Below, piece by piece: positions 33,714 through 43,159 of a stretch of DNA of 64,000 nucleotides. The notes below the pieces were generated by a model, which searched no databases, was not told the DNA's origin, and worked only from the letters and a program-made list of their open reading frames with translations. Made by a program: the position numbers and the translations under genes. The DNA comes from Anaerolineae bacterium (GTDB lineage Bacteria > Chloroflexota > Anaerolineae > 4572-78 > J111): positions 3,632 through 67,631 of the forward strand of contig JAHDWA010000056.1 in the NCBI GenBank assembly GCA_023382535.1, written 5' to 3'. Numbering within the stretch: position 1 is the first letter of the stretch; each line of letters begins with the position of its first letter.

Positions 33714-36092
33714 ATGTCCATGTCAGATGAACGGGCGGTGGAATTTGGTCACTTTAGTCAGGCCGGCCAGATGCAGCCGCAGACAGAGTTGGCCGGCTAT
33801 TATGAGCCGGCCCAGATTTTCGATCTAACCCGGCAGGGCCGCCTGCTGGTTGTGGCCGACGGCGCGGGTGGAGCGGCTGCCGGCGAGACGGCAGGCCGTT
33901 ATGCTGTCCAGAAAATTCTCCACGACTTTTATCATTCCCGCGAACCGGACCTGGAAAAACGGCTGCTTGAAGTAATCCGGCAGACCAATACGGCTATTTT
34001 TGAGCGCAACCGGCGTTTTCCCGACCGCCGCCCCGTGGCCACAACAGTTCTTGCCGCCCTGATTCATAACAATAAACTGCTGGTCGCCAGTGTGGGCGAT
34101 GGCCGGGCCTACGTCGTTTGGGACCAGGACATCGAACATCTCACCGGCGACAGCAGCAGTTCGCCCCAGCGCCTGGCCCGCGAAGCCGAGGCTGCCGCTC
34201 TTGACGTTGCCCAGGGGGATAATAATAAATCTGGGGAGAGTTCGGCAGAGGAAGAAAAAGCTGCTTCGTCCGAACCGGCCGAAGGGGATGCCTTAGCCAA
34301 AACGTCTGCTGAGGAGGCCAAGTCCCGGCTCTTAGCAGAAAAGGAACCTCCTCCCCTAAGTTCGACCCCTCTCCCTTCTACCCAACCCTCCAACCCTCCA
34401 ATCCTCCAACCCTCCCCTCCCCTCCCCTGCTCCCTGGGCCTGGCCGAACAAGTCAGGATAGATCTCTTCTCCCGCCGCCTCTTTGCCGGGGATATGGTCG
34501 TCTTATGTGGCGGTGGGTTGACCGGTTACGTAACCGAAAAGGAAATTGCTGAAACCGTTACTCAAAACCCGCCCGATTTAGCCAGCCGCCGCCTGATTGA
34601 AATGGCGGCGAAACGCGGCTGCCGGGATAACCTGGCCGTCAGTTTGGGCCGTGTGCTGGCCAAGCCTTTGACCCAGGCCGCGCCGGCCCGCCAAACCCTG
34701 CCCCTGGCCCCCGATTGGGATACGCTGACCAAAAGCAGTACCCGGCCTTTGCCGGTCATTACCACGCGCCCCCCACTTCCCAGCCAAAGCCCGCCCCAAC
34801 CGCGGCGCTGGCCCATCTACGCGGCGGCGGTAATCGCCCTACTCCTGTTTAGTCTGGTTGGCTTTTGGGCCGGGGGATATTGGCTGGCTCCGTCAAATGT
34901 GCCGGTTGAGTCAGCGTCTTCCTTCGGGAATACAACCCTGGAGAGCAACAAGGAACCGGCCCTGACGCAAGAGGCGGCGGCCGGCGCAGCCAATGGGCAA
35001 ACTTCACCTGTCGCTACGCCGCAGAATACCAGCGTAGCCCAGGCCCCGGTTTTGACCCCTACGGGCACGCGGGTTGCCGTGAATTCCTCCCCCCTGCCGA
35101 CGCCGACAGAGGCTGCCAACGTGCAGGCGGGAGATGTCATTACACCTACTCCGGTTCGCCCCCAACCGACGCCGCTGCCAACCATCGCCCTGCCTGTCGG
35201 CTGCGAGAACAGGGGGCGTTTCGCCGGGGATGTGACTATCGAGGATGGTACGGAACTTGCGCCCGGCGAACCCTTTGAAAAAGTTTGGTCGGTGAGCAAT
35301 TACGGTACTTGCCCCTGGGGAGGCGGGTACATGGTTAATTTCACCGAGGGGGACCTGATGGGCGCACCGGAGCAAGTGCCCATGGTTGATGTGGTTGAGC
35401 CTGAGGCGACCGGGCTAATCACTGTCCCCATGGTTGCGCCTGACCTGCCCGGCACCTACCGGGGAAGCTGGCAAATGATCGGCTTAGACGGCGAGCCGTT
35501 TGGCCCTGACCTGTATCTTGAAATTAAGGTAGTGCCCGGTATTTTGAAACTAGATGAGGCCAGTGTGACCACCCTCTACGATTTTGTCGCCGAGGCGGCC
35601 CAGGCGCAGTGGTCGGCGGGCGATGTGACCTACACTGTGGTTGAAGCGCCCGTTGACCGGAATCTGGTCATTCCCGACCCACAGGGGATTGTGGTCGTCG
35701 GCCCGGCTGAACTGAGAGGTGGTACGACCAGCTCCGGCAACGTCTTGATGACCCATCCCCACCTGGAGCTTGGCCTGATCGAGGGTGCCTACCAGGTTGA
35801 CACTCCGCTCCAGCCGACCGATGCCGTTATTGGCAGCCTCGGTTTGCCCCGTGCTGCGGCTATTAACGACGACGGCGTCACCTTTGAGCTGTCCTTTAAG
35901 CCGGGCAATGGCCCGGATCAACTCCTTTTCTCCAAGTCCGTTAAATACGAAGATACTCCTGTTCCAGTCAGTCAGGCCTTGACCACCCTTCAGCCCGGCC
36001 AAACCGGTACGTTTACCCTGCGGGTGAAGGGCGGCAACAGCCTGAGCTACGATTGGGCCACCTGGATTGAACTGCGCCTGGTTCGCCCCTAA
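33714..36092 (+). CDS. Degenerate PP2C-like membrane protein with extracytoplasmic NBR1-Ig-like domain
   Basis: 792 residues. Residues 1-310 resemble a PP2C phosphatase: VVADGAGGAAAGETAG (Asp49), SVGDGRAYVV and RGCRDNLAVSL are kept. However, the first metal-binding region reads SQAGQMQPQTELAG without the usual DxG...ND, and the late 'DGL' reads GGGLTG, so activity is doubtful. A proline-rich linker and one membrane segment (about 367-392) lead to an outer Thr/Pro stalk and, near 497-605, an NBR1-type Ig domain (CENRGRFAGDVTIEDG, then PGEPFEKVWSVSNYGTCPW), then a beta-rich C terminus. Such fusions may link surface sensing to a cytoplasmic regulator. No partner Ser/Thr kinase is nearby. Expression looks nearly leaderless. 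Confidence 0.8.
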   Translation: MSMSDERAVEFGHFSQAGQMQPQTELAGYYEPAQIFDLTRQGRLLVVADGAGGAAAGETAGRYAVQKILHDFYHSREPDLEKRLLEVIRQTNTAIFERNRRFPDRRPVATTVLAALIHNNKLLVASVGDGRAYVVWDQDIEHLTGDSSSSPQRLAREAEAAALDVAQGDNNKSGESSAEEEKAASSEPAEGDALAKTSAEEAKSRLLAEKEPPPLSSTPLPSTQPSNPPILQPSPPLPCSLGLAEQVRIDLFSRRLFAGDMVVLCGGGLTGYVTEKEIAETVTQNPPDLASRRLIEMAAKRGCRDNLAVSLGRVLAKPLTQAAPARQTLPLAPDWDTLTKSSTRPLPVITTRPPLPSQSPPQPRRWPIYAAAVIALLLFSLVGFWAGGYWLAPSNVPVESASSFGNTTLESNKEPALTQEAAAGAANGQTSPVATPQNTSVAQAPVLTPTGTRVAVNSSPLPTPTEAANVQAGDVITPTPVRPQPTPLPTIALPVGCENRGRFAGDVTIEDGTELAPGEPFEKVWSVSNYGTCPWGGGYMVNFTEGDLMGAPEQVPMVDVVEPEATGLITVPMVAPDLPGTYRGSWQMIGLDGEPFGPDLYLEIKVVPGILKLDEASVTTLYDFVAEAAQAQWSAGDVTYTVVEAPVDRNLVIPDPQGIVVVGPAELRGGTTSSGNVLMTHPHLELGLIEGAYQVDTPLQPTDAVIGSLGLPRAAAINDDGVTFELSFKPGNGPDQLLFSKSVKYEDTPVPVSQALTTLQPGQTGTFTLRVKGGNSLSYDWATWIELRLVRP

Positions 36093-36190
36093 ACATTCCA
36101 TCTTTTAACATTTGATGCTACAATTGCATAGTACCATCAGTCTCTCCTTTATGATGCCGGCTCGTGGTAAAATAGGCTTAAACCAATCCA

Positions 36191-37660
36191 ATGAGCCTCT
36201 ATCACCAACAGTTTACTCCCAACCAAAAATGGCTGCTTATAGGTTTGACCGCTTGCGCTTTTTTGCTGCGGCTTCATCGTCTGGACGTGCAGAGTCTGTG
36301 GTTTGACGAGGCGTTTAGCGCCTTTATTAGTTCAAGCCCCCCTGATGCAGCCATTCAGTCAATGTTAGAGGAAGGCTTGCAGCACTCGCCGCTTTACTAT
36401 CTGCTGCTGCGCCCGTTTGCGGCCAGTGGTTTTAGCGAATTCAGTTTGCGTTTTTTATCGGTGGCCGCAGGTGTTGTGGCCATTCCGCTGATGGCGCAAA
36501 TGGGCCGGATTGCCGCTAAAGCTCAAGTGGGTCTGTTGGCTGCTGTTTTGCTCACGGTCAACCCGTTTCACACCTGGTATTCTCAGGAAGCCCGGATGTA
36601 TACCCTGGTCATTGTTGCGGCGCTGGGGGCGATGTTTTTTTTCAGCCGAAACCTGCGCTGCCCACGCTGGCAAAACTGGTTGGGGTTGACCCTCTTCACT
36701 GTTATTGGCCTCAATACCCACTACTTCGCTTTTTTTATTCCCTTAATCCAGTTCATATTTATTGTCGTTACCCTTAAACAGAATTACCGTTTATTACGGC
36801 CCTGGCTGGCTACTCAACTCCTGGCGGGATTATCCATCCTGCCGTGGCTGATTATCATCGTCAGATGGGGCAAGTTTTATTTCGGCAGCGCGGCGCTCCA
36901 ACCCCCAACGGGATATGATTTGCTGCAAACGGTGTGGAATTTCAGCCTGGGTTATACAGTAGAGTTGACCCTTTATGTTGGATTGATGCTGGCTTTGTTA
37001 CTGCTGCTTTTTGTACTGGGGATCAATGCGGCCAGGCGAACCGGAACAGGTTTATTACTGATCCTGTGGGGGCTTACGCCGCCGCTGCTGGCATTCTTGA
37101 TGTCGTTTCGGCTGCCCATGTATGTTGACCGCTATATTAGTCTGTCCCTGCCGGCCTTTTTGCTGCTGGTTGTTTTAGGTTTATACCAGTGGCCACCTCA
37201 AAAAGTGAGTCAAAGGGTGCTGGCGGGTATAATTTTGGGGGCAATGCTCGCCGGTTTATGGCGGGTTTATTACGATACAGAGGTTTATAATCGAGCCGAC
37301 TGGCGCAGTTTGGGCGCTTATCTTGAAGAAAATACAGGACCAGGGGATGTGATAGCTTTGTGGAAATATCAAACTCTGCTGTCGCTCTTTTTCTACTATC
37401 AGGGATCCCAGCCGCTCAAACCCGTTATGATTGGCCCGCAGGTGATCCTGCCGGCGCTGCCTGCCAGCGCCGGGGCATACAAAGTCTGGCTGGTGCTTGA
37501 CCATCCCAATAATTCGACCCACCTGGCGGGCCACTGCCAGGATTTTTCCTTGCCGGCCTTAAGATTGCCCGCAGGCTTTCAAGAGTGGCTGACTAAGAAC
37601 CAAAATCGGCTCGTCGAAGTTAAAGAATTCTCTTGTGTTCGTCTGCAAGTTTACGAATAG
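36191..37660 (+). CDS. GT39-type membrane glycosyltransferase
   Basis: 489 residues with roughly 10-12 hydrophobic segments. The first external loop has SLWFDEAFSAFI, the Asp-Glu motif expected of GT39/ArnT-type (GT-C) enzymes, which use polyprenyl-phosphate sugars to glycosylate targets outside the membrane. HSPLYYLLLRPF and WYSQEARMYTLVIV match conserved later blocks. The C-terminal 100 residues form a soluble extracytoplasmic domain. Extended -10 TGG-TAAAAT lies 18 bases before the ATG, a very short leader. First of nine consecutive glycosyltransferase genes. Sugar and acceptor are unknown. Confidence 0.88.
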   Translation: MSLYHQQFTPNQKWLLIGLTACAFLLRLHRLDVQSLWFDEAFSAFISSSPPDAAIQSMLEEGLQHSPLYYLLLRPFAASGFSEFSLRFLSVAAGVVAIPLMAQMGRIAAKAQVGLLAAVLLTVNPFHTWYSQEARMYTLVIVAALGAMFFFSRNLRCPRWQNWLGLTLFTVIGLNTHYFAFFIPLIQFIFIVVTLKQNYRLLRPWLATQLLAGLSILPWLIIIVRWGKFYFGSAALQPPTGYDLLQTVWNFSLGYTVELTLYVGLMLALLLLLFVLGINAARRTGTGLLLILWGLTPPLLAFLMSFRLPMYVDRYISLSLPAFLLLVVLGLYQWPPQKVSQRVLAGIILGAMLAGLWRVYYDTEVYNRADWRSLGAYLEENTGPGDVIALWKYQTLLSLFFYYQGSQPLKPVMIGPQVILPALPASAGAYKVWLVLDHPNNSTHLAGHCQDFSLPALRLPAGFQEWLTKNQNRLVEVKEFSCVRLQVYE

Positions 37661-37695
37661 CCTGATAACCCACATTTTTACGGTACAGATAGCCC

Positions 37696-38937
37696 GTGCT
37701 CCAATCGCCTAATCGTGAACAAAATGCTGGCCCTCCGGCCGGTCTAGTATCCGCGGCCCCCGCGGATCGAGCTAAGCTGGCTGTTTTGGCCGTGGTGGGG
37801 CTGCTCTACAGCAGCGGCATTGCCTATCTGTTTTTACATTTGCCCAACCGGCTTCTGACCGATGATTTGTATTCTCGCTGGTATGCCTCGAAAATGCTGC
37901 TGGCGACCGGCCGCAGTTTGTACGATTGGGCTAACGCGTATGAACTGGTGGATATTATCGGCTGGCCGCATGCCTTTGATTTGCGCTTCTACTACCCGGC
38001 AACTTTATTATTTTTCACCGGGCCTTTGTCGCTGCTGCCTTATGATGGGGCTGTTTTTATCTGGCGGATGTTTGGCTTGTGGTGCCTCTGGCTCAGTATC
38101 GTGATCTTTGCTCGCTGGCCCAGGCCAAACCTGTCGGTTAATAAATTGACCTGGCTGCTGGTGTTGATGACGACCTCGGTACCCGTTTTGCAGCATACGA
38201 TTTACGCGCAGTTCAACTCGTTGACGGCGGCTGCCCTGGCGCTGACTTATTATGCCTTGTGGCGGCGCAAATACTTGTGGGCAGGTATATTGGCGGGAGG
38301 TGTGTTGTTCAAGCCGCAGGTGGCAGTTCTGCCCCTGCTCATTTTACTGGTGTGGACGGCGCTGCACCGCGACCGCTGGCCCTTTTGGCTGGGCTGGACG
38401 GCCATTTGTCTGGTCCTCTGGGGTGTGCCAGAATTACTTGAACCTAACTGGTTGCTAACCTTCAGCACGGCCCTGGCCAGCTATCCGCCGGTGCTGTCGG
38501 TGGTGGACCGGATTTGGAATCCATACCAGGGGGTCAGCCTGGCTCTAGTGCTTTTCACGCTCTGGTTGACTTTTCGCTTGCGGCGCTGTCCGGCCAGTTC
38601 GATTAATTTCACCGGGCTGCTGGCCTGGGGGATAGCGGTTACCGCCTTAATTGTGCCGATTTACGGTATGCTCAATATTGTGCTTATGGGGTCGGTTTTA
38701 GCCATTTTGCTGAACGGTTTCACCCAGCTTTACCCGCAGTACGCCGGCTGGTTGTGGTGGGGAATCGTGGCTTTGTTTAGCGCCGGGATGCTGGCTTTTG
38801 TGATTCCTTTGCTCCTGGCAGGCTTCACCGGTGCGCAGATTTCCTCGGCGGAGCTGGTTTATCGCTTTACCTTGCCGGTACTTTTAAGCCTGGCTGCATT
38901 GCTATTAATCTTCTCCTCCAAAGCTGAACTGGTGTGA
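37696..38937 (+). CDS. GT87-like polyprenol-phosphate-sugar transferase (DUF2029)
   Basis: 413 residues, polytopic. The signature FNSLTAAALALTYYALWRRK followed by YLWAGILAGGVLFKPQVAVL is typical of GT87/DUF2029 proteins, which in mycobacteria are mannosyltransferases of lipoglycan synthesis. An N-terminal loop has DLYSRWYASKMLLATG, with the acidic residue expected for GT-C catalysis. GTG start, 35 bases after the preceding gene. A diverged paralogue lies at 39741. Substrate unknown. Confidence 0.82.
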   Translation: MLQSPNREQNAGPPAGLVSAAPADRAKLAVLAVVGLLYSSGIAYLFLHLPNRLLTDDLYSRWYASKMLLATGRSLYDWANAYELVDIIGWPHAFDLRFYYPATLLFFTGPLSLLPYDGAVFIWRMFGLWCLWLSIVIFARWPRPNLSVNKLTWLLVLMTTSVPVLQHTIYAQFNSLTAAALALTYYALWRRKYLWAGILAGGVLFKPQVAVLPLLILLVWTALHRDRWPFWLGWTAICLVLWGVPELLEPNWLLTFSTALASYPPVLSVVDRIWNPYQGVSLALVLFTLWLTFRLRRCPASSINFTGLLAWGIAVTALIVPIYGMLNIVLMGSVLAILLNGFTQLYPQYAGWLWWGIVALFSAGMLAFVIPLLLAGFTGAQISSAELVYRFTLPVLLSLAALLLIFSSKAELV

Positions 38938-39058
38938 CTTTAGGGAAAGTTGACAAGTACCTTGAGCGGCAGCTATCGGTGACATTTGCCCCTTTATGTT
39001 CAGACCATTTTTAGGGTACTCTGTAAGTGTCCAAATTTATCCGGCAGAGTTAATTTGA

Positions 39059-39739
39059 ATGAACCTATCGGTTATTATTCCGGTTTATAATGAAGAAGCT
39101 ACGCTCGAAGAGATTATCACCCGCGTGCGCGCTACGGGTCTGGCGACAGAGATTGTCATTGTTGATGACAGTTCCAGTGATAACTCTCCGGCAATCCTGA
39201 GCCGGTTACAAAATGGCGCTATGCCTCCTTTGCGACTTCTCCGGCATGAACGGAATCAGGGCAAAGGGGCGGCTATTCGTACCGGCCTGGCCGCTGTGAC
39301 CGGCGATCTGGTGCTGGTGCAGGATGCCGACCTGGAATATGACCCGGCTGATTACCCGGCGCTTCTGGCGCCCTTTACCAATCCTGAGGTCAAAGTTGTC
39401 TATGGTTCGCGCAACCTGCGGCGCAACGGACGTTCCTCCTTTGCCTTTTACTGGGGAGGGCGCTTGTTGAGCGTCATCACCAATCTGCTGTACGGCTCGC
39501 GCCTTACCGACGAAGCCACCGGCTACAAAGTTTTTTGTGCTAATCTGCTCAGAGAAATTGGCCTGGAGGGCAACGGTTTTGAGTTTTGCCCGGAAGTGAC
39601 CGGCAAAATTCTGCGCCGCAAAATTCCCATTTACGAAGTGCCGATTTCCTACTATCCCCGAACCTGGGCCGAAGGCAAAAAAATCCAATGGTACGACGGC
39701 CTGATTGCCGTCTGGAACCTGGTAAAGTATCGTTTTTAA
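39059..39739 (+). CDS. GT2 glycosyltransferase, polyprenyl-phosphate mannose/glucose synthase-like
   Basis: 226 residues, soluble GT-A fold: SVIIPVYNEEATLEEI, VIVDDSSSDNSPAIL (nucleotide-sugar site), VLVQDADLEYDP (DxD motif) and TDEATGYKVF. This is the core of the dolichyl-phosphate mannose synthase (DPM1) group without a C-terminal membrane domain. It likely moves a sugar from a nucleotide donor to polyprenyl phosphate on the inner face, supplying the GT-C transferases on both sides of it. A 121-base gap precedes it; the next gene starts 1 base after its stop. Confidence 0.9.
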   Translation: MNLSVIIPVYNEEATLEEIITRVRATGLATEIVIVDDSSSDNSPAILSRLQNGAMPPLRLLRHERNQGKGAAIRTGLAAVTGDLVLVQDADLEYDPADYPALLAPFTNPEVKVVYGSRNLRRNGRSSFAFYWGGRLLSVITNLLYGSRLTDEATGYKVFCANLLREIGLEGNGFEFCPEVTGKILRRKIPIYEVPISYYPRTWAEGKKIQWYDGLIAVWNLVKYRF

Positions 39740-39740
39740 T

Positions 39741-40982
39741 GTGATCATTCAATCAAGCAGTAAACCCAACCTAAAACAAGGGTTGGTGCTGGGCTTGCTT
39801 CTGCTCCTGCTCTTCGCCGCCGACTCTTATGCGATGTATGTTGTCTTTTCCTCCCGTTTTCCCGGCGCAGCCGATTTCTTTCCGCGCTGGTACGGGGGGC
39901 GAGTTTTGCTGCTGGAAGGCCGCAACCCGTACCAGCGGGAGGTGGCTCTGGAAGCGCAACTGGGTCTCTTTGGGCGTTATACGGAGCCGTGGGAAGATCA
40001 GGTCGCCTTTGCTTATCCGCTCTATACCCTTTTTCTCTTTTGGCCGTTGGTCTACGTGCCTTATGCGGCAGCCCAGGCCATGTGGATGGTTGTTTTACAA
40101 TTTATCCTGGTTATCGGGACCAGCCTGTGTCTGAAGCTGGTCAGGTGGCAAATACCCTCGTGGCTGCTGCTTTTGACGATGCTGTGGGCTGTTTTCTTTT
40201 ACCCCGGCGCGCGGAGCGTCATCTTGGGGCAGTTCTCGGTGGTCGTTTTTGGGTTTTTTGTAACTGCACTGTGGGCTGCCGAACAGCGCCGGGATTATGT
40301 TGCCGGTGTCTGCCTGGCGCTGACCACCATTAAGCCGCAAATGGTCTTTATGTTGGTGCCGCTGCTGTTGTTGTGGGCCTTAACCCAGCGGCGCTGGCAG
40401 ATTATGATTGGCTTTGGCAGCGCCTTGCTCATCTTGACAGGGACGGCCATGCTGCTCGTGCCGACCTGGCTGCAAGATTTTTACAGCGGCCTGTTTGCCT
40501 ACTCCGATTATGTTGGCTTCTACTCGCCGATTGAAAACCTGACCCGCACCTTTGCCGCGCCGATTGCTGTTCCCCTGGCCAATGGCCTGTCGCTGCTGTT
40601 GGCCGGCCTGATGCTTTTCTCATGGGGGCAGGTCTGGTTAAAAAAGCCGGGCTGGTTTGTCTATGCCCTGATGCTGACGCTGATTATTGGCAATTTGGTC
40701 GCTTTTCGCTCCGCGACCACCAACCACGTCATTCTTTACCTGCCGCTCTTTCTGTGGTTCCGCCGCATCAGCGAACTGGACAACAGGGGCAATACGGTGG
40801 TATTTTCAGTCCAAACCGGTCTGAACTTACTGCTCTGGTTTGGCTTTCTCAAATTTATCATCGGGACCAATTTTGAGCATCCCTTTATGCACGGCTTTTT
40901 ACCCCTGTTGTTATTAGTGCTCTACCTGGCCGATTGGCGCGGCCTGTTCTCTATCGCTCGAAAAATCGAGGCGGGCGGGTGA
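39741..40982 (+). CDS. GT87-like membrane glycosyltransferase (DUF2029), second copy
   Basis: 413 residues, the same length and plan as the protein at 37696. N-terminal loop ADFFPRWYGGRVLLLEGRNP, then the family block GVCLALTTIKPQMVFMLVPL. About ten membrane segments. GTG start directly after the GT2 stop, and its own stop overlaps the next start (GTGA). It is therefore tightly coupled to the GT2 gene and the large GT-C gene downstream, suggesting a shared lipid-linked sugar. Substrate unknown. Confidence 0.82.
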   Translation: MIIQSSSKPNLKQGLVLGLLLLLLFAADSYAMYVVFSSRFPGAADFFPRWYGGRVLLLEGRNPYQREVALEAQLGLFGRYTEPWEDQVAFAYPLYTLFLFWPLVYVPYAAAQAMWMVVLQFILVIGTSLCLKLVRWQIPSWLLLLTMLWAVFFYPGARSVILGQFSVVVFGFFVTALWAAEQRRDYVAGVCLALTTIKPQMVFMLVPLLLLWALTQRRWQIMIGFGSALLILTGTAMLLVPTWLQDFYSGLFAYSDYVGFYSPIENLTRTFAAPIAVPLANGLSLLLAGLMLFSWGQVWLKKPGWFVYALMLTLIIGNLVAFRSATTNHVILYLPLFLWFRRISELDNRGNTVVFSVQTGLNLLLWFGFLKFIIGTNFEHPFMHGFLPLLLLVLYLADWRGLFSIARKIEAGG

Positions 40983-43159
40983 AGAAATTTCTCGGCGTTC
41001 TGCCCATTCTGTTTGTTCTGTGGCTCTTTGCCATCTTTGGCGGTTTTTATGCGGTGCAGAAACCCTTTACCCTGGCGGCGGCAGCGGCTATGGCCAGGGG
41101 ACTGCTTGACCTGCTGGCAGCCACCTGGCTTGGCTTGCTGGGCTTAGGCTTGGGGCATCGTCTTCTAACTTGGTTACAGAAATTAAAAACCTCTAACCTT
41201 CCAGCTCTCCCCCCTTCCATCCCCGCTTCAACGTTTGCAACGGGAGAAATCCTCATCCTGGGCTGTGGTCTGGGCCTGGGCGCGCTGGGCCTGGCGACCT
41301 TGGGCCTGGGGCTGGCCGGGCTGTTTTATTCCTGGCTCTTTGCCGGTCTCAGCGTGCTGCTAACCCTCGCTCTTTGGCCCGATTTTCTGGCCCTGTACCG
41401 CCGCCTGCACTGGCCCGCCGACCGCCCCCATCGCCTCACCTTGCTCTACCTGATGGTGGTTGGCTTCTTTACGTTGGCGGCGGCCCTGCTTCCCCCGATT
41501 GACTGGGATGGTCTTTTTTACCATCTGACCGCGCCCAAGCTCTTCATCCAGGTCCACCGCATCAGCCCCGGCCCTGATATTCCCCACTTCAACTTTCCCT
41601 TCCTGGCCGAGATGCTCTTTACCTATGCCATGCTCCTGCGCGGCGATGTTGCCGCCAAGCTGATCCATACGCTTTACGGCCTGCTGCTAACCGGGCTGGT
41701 CTATCTAACCGCCCGCCGCCATCTCAGCCGGGCATCTGCCTGGCCGGCCGTGCTGATTTTACTATCCATGCCGATGATCGTTACCCTGGCCGGCTGGGCT
41801 TATAATGATCTGGCCCTGGCTTTCTATCAGTTGGCCGCGCTGTACAGCCTGCTGAGTTATCTATTTCCCAAGTTTTATAACCCAAATTCCCAAACCATAT
41901 CCCAAATATCCCAAGAACAAACTTCCTTGGAGGGAAAATGGCTTATCCTGAGCGGCGTCTTCTCCGGGTTGGCGATGGGCCTGAAATACACCAGTTTTAT
42001 TGGCCCCTTGACCATTGGATTAATTTTAGTCGGGTCGCAGGTCGCCGGTCGCAGATGGCAGATGGTAGATGGCAAAGGGCAGAGGGTATCTTCCCAATCT
42101 CAAGTCTCAAACTCCAAAGCCCCATTCACAATTCACAATTTTAACCCTGTGCTCTCCTTCGCTCTACCTGCCCTCGTCGTTGCTTCGCCCTGGTACCTCA
42201 AAAATTTCTTCTTCACCGGCAACCCTTTTTATCCTTTTTTGTCCGGTATGTTTGATGGTCTTTACTGGGACTCGTTCCGTGCTGTATGGTACGCTCAGGC
42301 AGGCAGCGGTATCGGCTTTGATCTGAAAACCCTGGCTGCCCTGCCTGTGCTGGCGATGCTGGGCGTACGGGATGTCAACTATTTTGATGGCCGCACCGGG
42401 CCGTTGTTTCTGATTTTTTTGCCGCTCCTTTTGCTCTATGGCCTCTTTCGCTACCGCGCCCGCACCTCGGAGCGACCGCCGGCCCTCGATATTCTCTTCA
42501 TTTTTGCCCTGGCTCAGTTTCTCTTCTGGACCTTTGGGGTTATCTGGTCGCACTCATTATGGCAGTCCCGGCTGCTGCTGCCCTGTCTGGCTGCGCTGAG
42601 TCCGGTAGTGGGTTGGCTGTGGCAGGATTTGACCCACCTGGACGGGCCTCAATTTTCCATGCACCGCTTTGTTAACTTGCTGATTGGGCTGGCCCTGGCC
42701 CTCAACCTGGTCGAGTTAAGCCTGAACTTTGCCCAGGCCAATCCGCTGGCCTATCTGACCGGCAGCGAAACCCGTTCCGAGTATTTGACTCGCCGGTTGG
42801 GCGCTTATTACGCCACTATGGAAAAAATAAATGAGATTCTGCCCCCTCAGGCTGTGGTCCTGTTTTTGTGGGAGCCGCGCAGTTACTTTTGCCAGGTCGA
42901 GTGCCGCCCGGACAGTATTTTGGACCGATTGGCTCACGACCAGTATCTTTACGGCAGCGCCGCTAAGATCGTTGAAGCCTGGCAAAAAGCGGGGATCACC
43001 CATGTTTTGCTCCACCGCCAGGGGTTGGAATTTATCAAGCATGAGGCCACAACAGTGCTCGACCAACCGGCTCTGGACCAGCTTGAGGTTCTGGAAGCGC
43101 GCTATTTTGAGCCGGTATTTGATGTAGTGGGAGCGTACCAACTCTACCGGTTAAAGTAA
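40979..43159 (+). CDS. Large GT-C type membrane glycosyltransferase with in-frame short-repeat insertions
   Basis: 726 residues from the GTG at 40979, which overlaps the previous stop by 4 bases; an upstream in-frame TTG would overlap much more. About 12-13 membrane segments. The loop LPPIDWDGLFYHLTAPKL with acidic residues is the likely catalytic region; the C terminus is a soluble domain. Two low-complexity hydrophilic inserts interrupt the membrane part: NPNSQTISQISQEQTSL (about 302-318) and a stretch around 350-388 with RRWQMVDGKG and TIHNFN, both coded by degenerate seven-base repeats. Family is GT39/ArnT-like at the level of layout; substrate unknown. Confidence 0.82.
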   Translation: MKKFLGVLPILFVLWLFAIFGGFYAVQKPFTLAAAAAMARGLLDLLAATWLGLLGLGLGHRLLTWLQKLKTSNLPALPPSIPASTFATGEILILGCGLGLGALGLATLGLGLAGLFYSWLFAGLSVLLTLALWPDFLALYRRLHWPADRPHRLTLLYLMVVGFFTLAAALLPPIDWDGLFYHLTAPKLFIQVHRISPGPDIPHFNFPFLAEMLFTYAMLLRGDVAAKLIHTLYGLLLTGLVYLTARRHLSRASAWPAVLILLSMPMIVTLAGWAYNDLALAFYQLAALYSLLSYLFPKFYNPNSQTISQISQEQTSLEGKWLILSGVFSGLAMGLKYTSFIGPLTIGLILVGSQVAGRRWQMVDGKGQRVSSQSQVSNSKAPFTIHNFNPVLSFALPALVVASPWYLKNFFFTGNPFYPFLSGMFDGLYWDSFRAVWYAQAGSGIGFDLKTLAALPVLAMLGVRDVNYFDGRTGPLFLIFLPLLLLYGLFRYRARTSERPPALDILFIFALAQFLFWTFGVIWSHSLWQSRLLLPCLAALSPVVGWLWQDLTHLDGPQFSMHRFVNLLIGLALALNLVELSLNFAQANPLAYLTGSETRSEYLTRRLGAYYATMEKINEILPPQAVVLFLWEPRSYFCQVECRPDSILDRLAHDQYLYGSAAKIVEAWQKAGITHVLLHRQGLEFIKHEATTVLDQPALDQLEVLEARYFEPVFDVVGAYQLYRLK
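41876..41930. repeat. In-frame degenerate CCCAAAT repeats in a glycosyltransferase gene
   Basis: CCCAAAT-type units occur about five times with spacing of 7-10 bases, adding hydrophilic residues (NPNSQTISQISQ) to a loop without breaking the frame. Confidence 0.55.
42031..42143. repeat. In-frame array of degenerate heptads (GGTCGCA/GATGGCA type)
   Basis: Seven-base units run on: GGTCGCA, GGTCGCC, GGTCGCA, GATGGCA, GATGGTA, GATGGCA, then pyrimidine-rich units AAGTCTC, AAACTCC, AAAGCCC and ATTCACA twice. The block sits within the gene at 40979-43159 and adds about 38 residues in frame. Confidence 0.75.
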
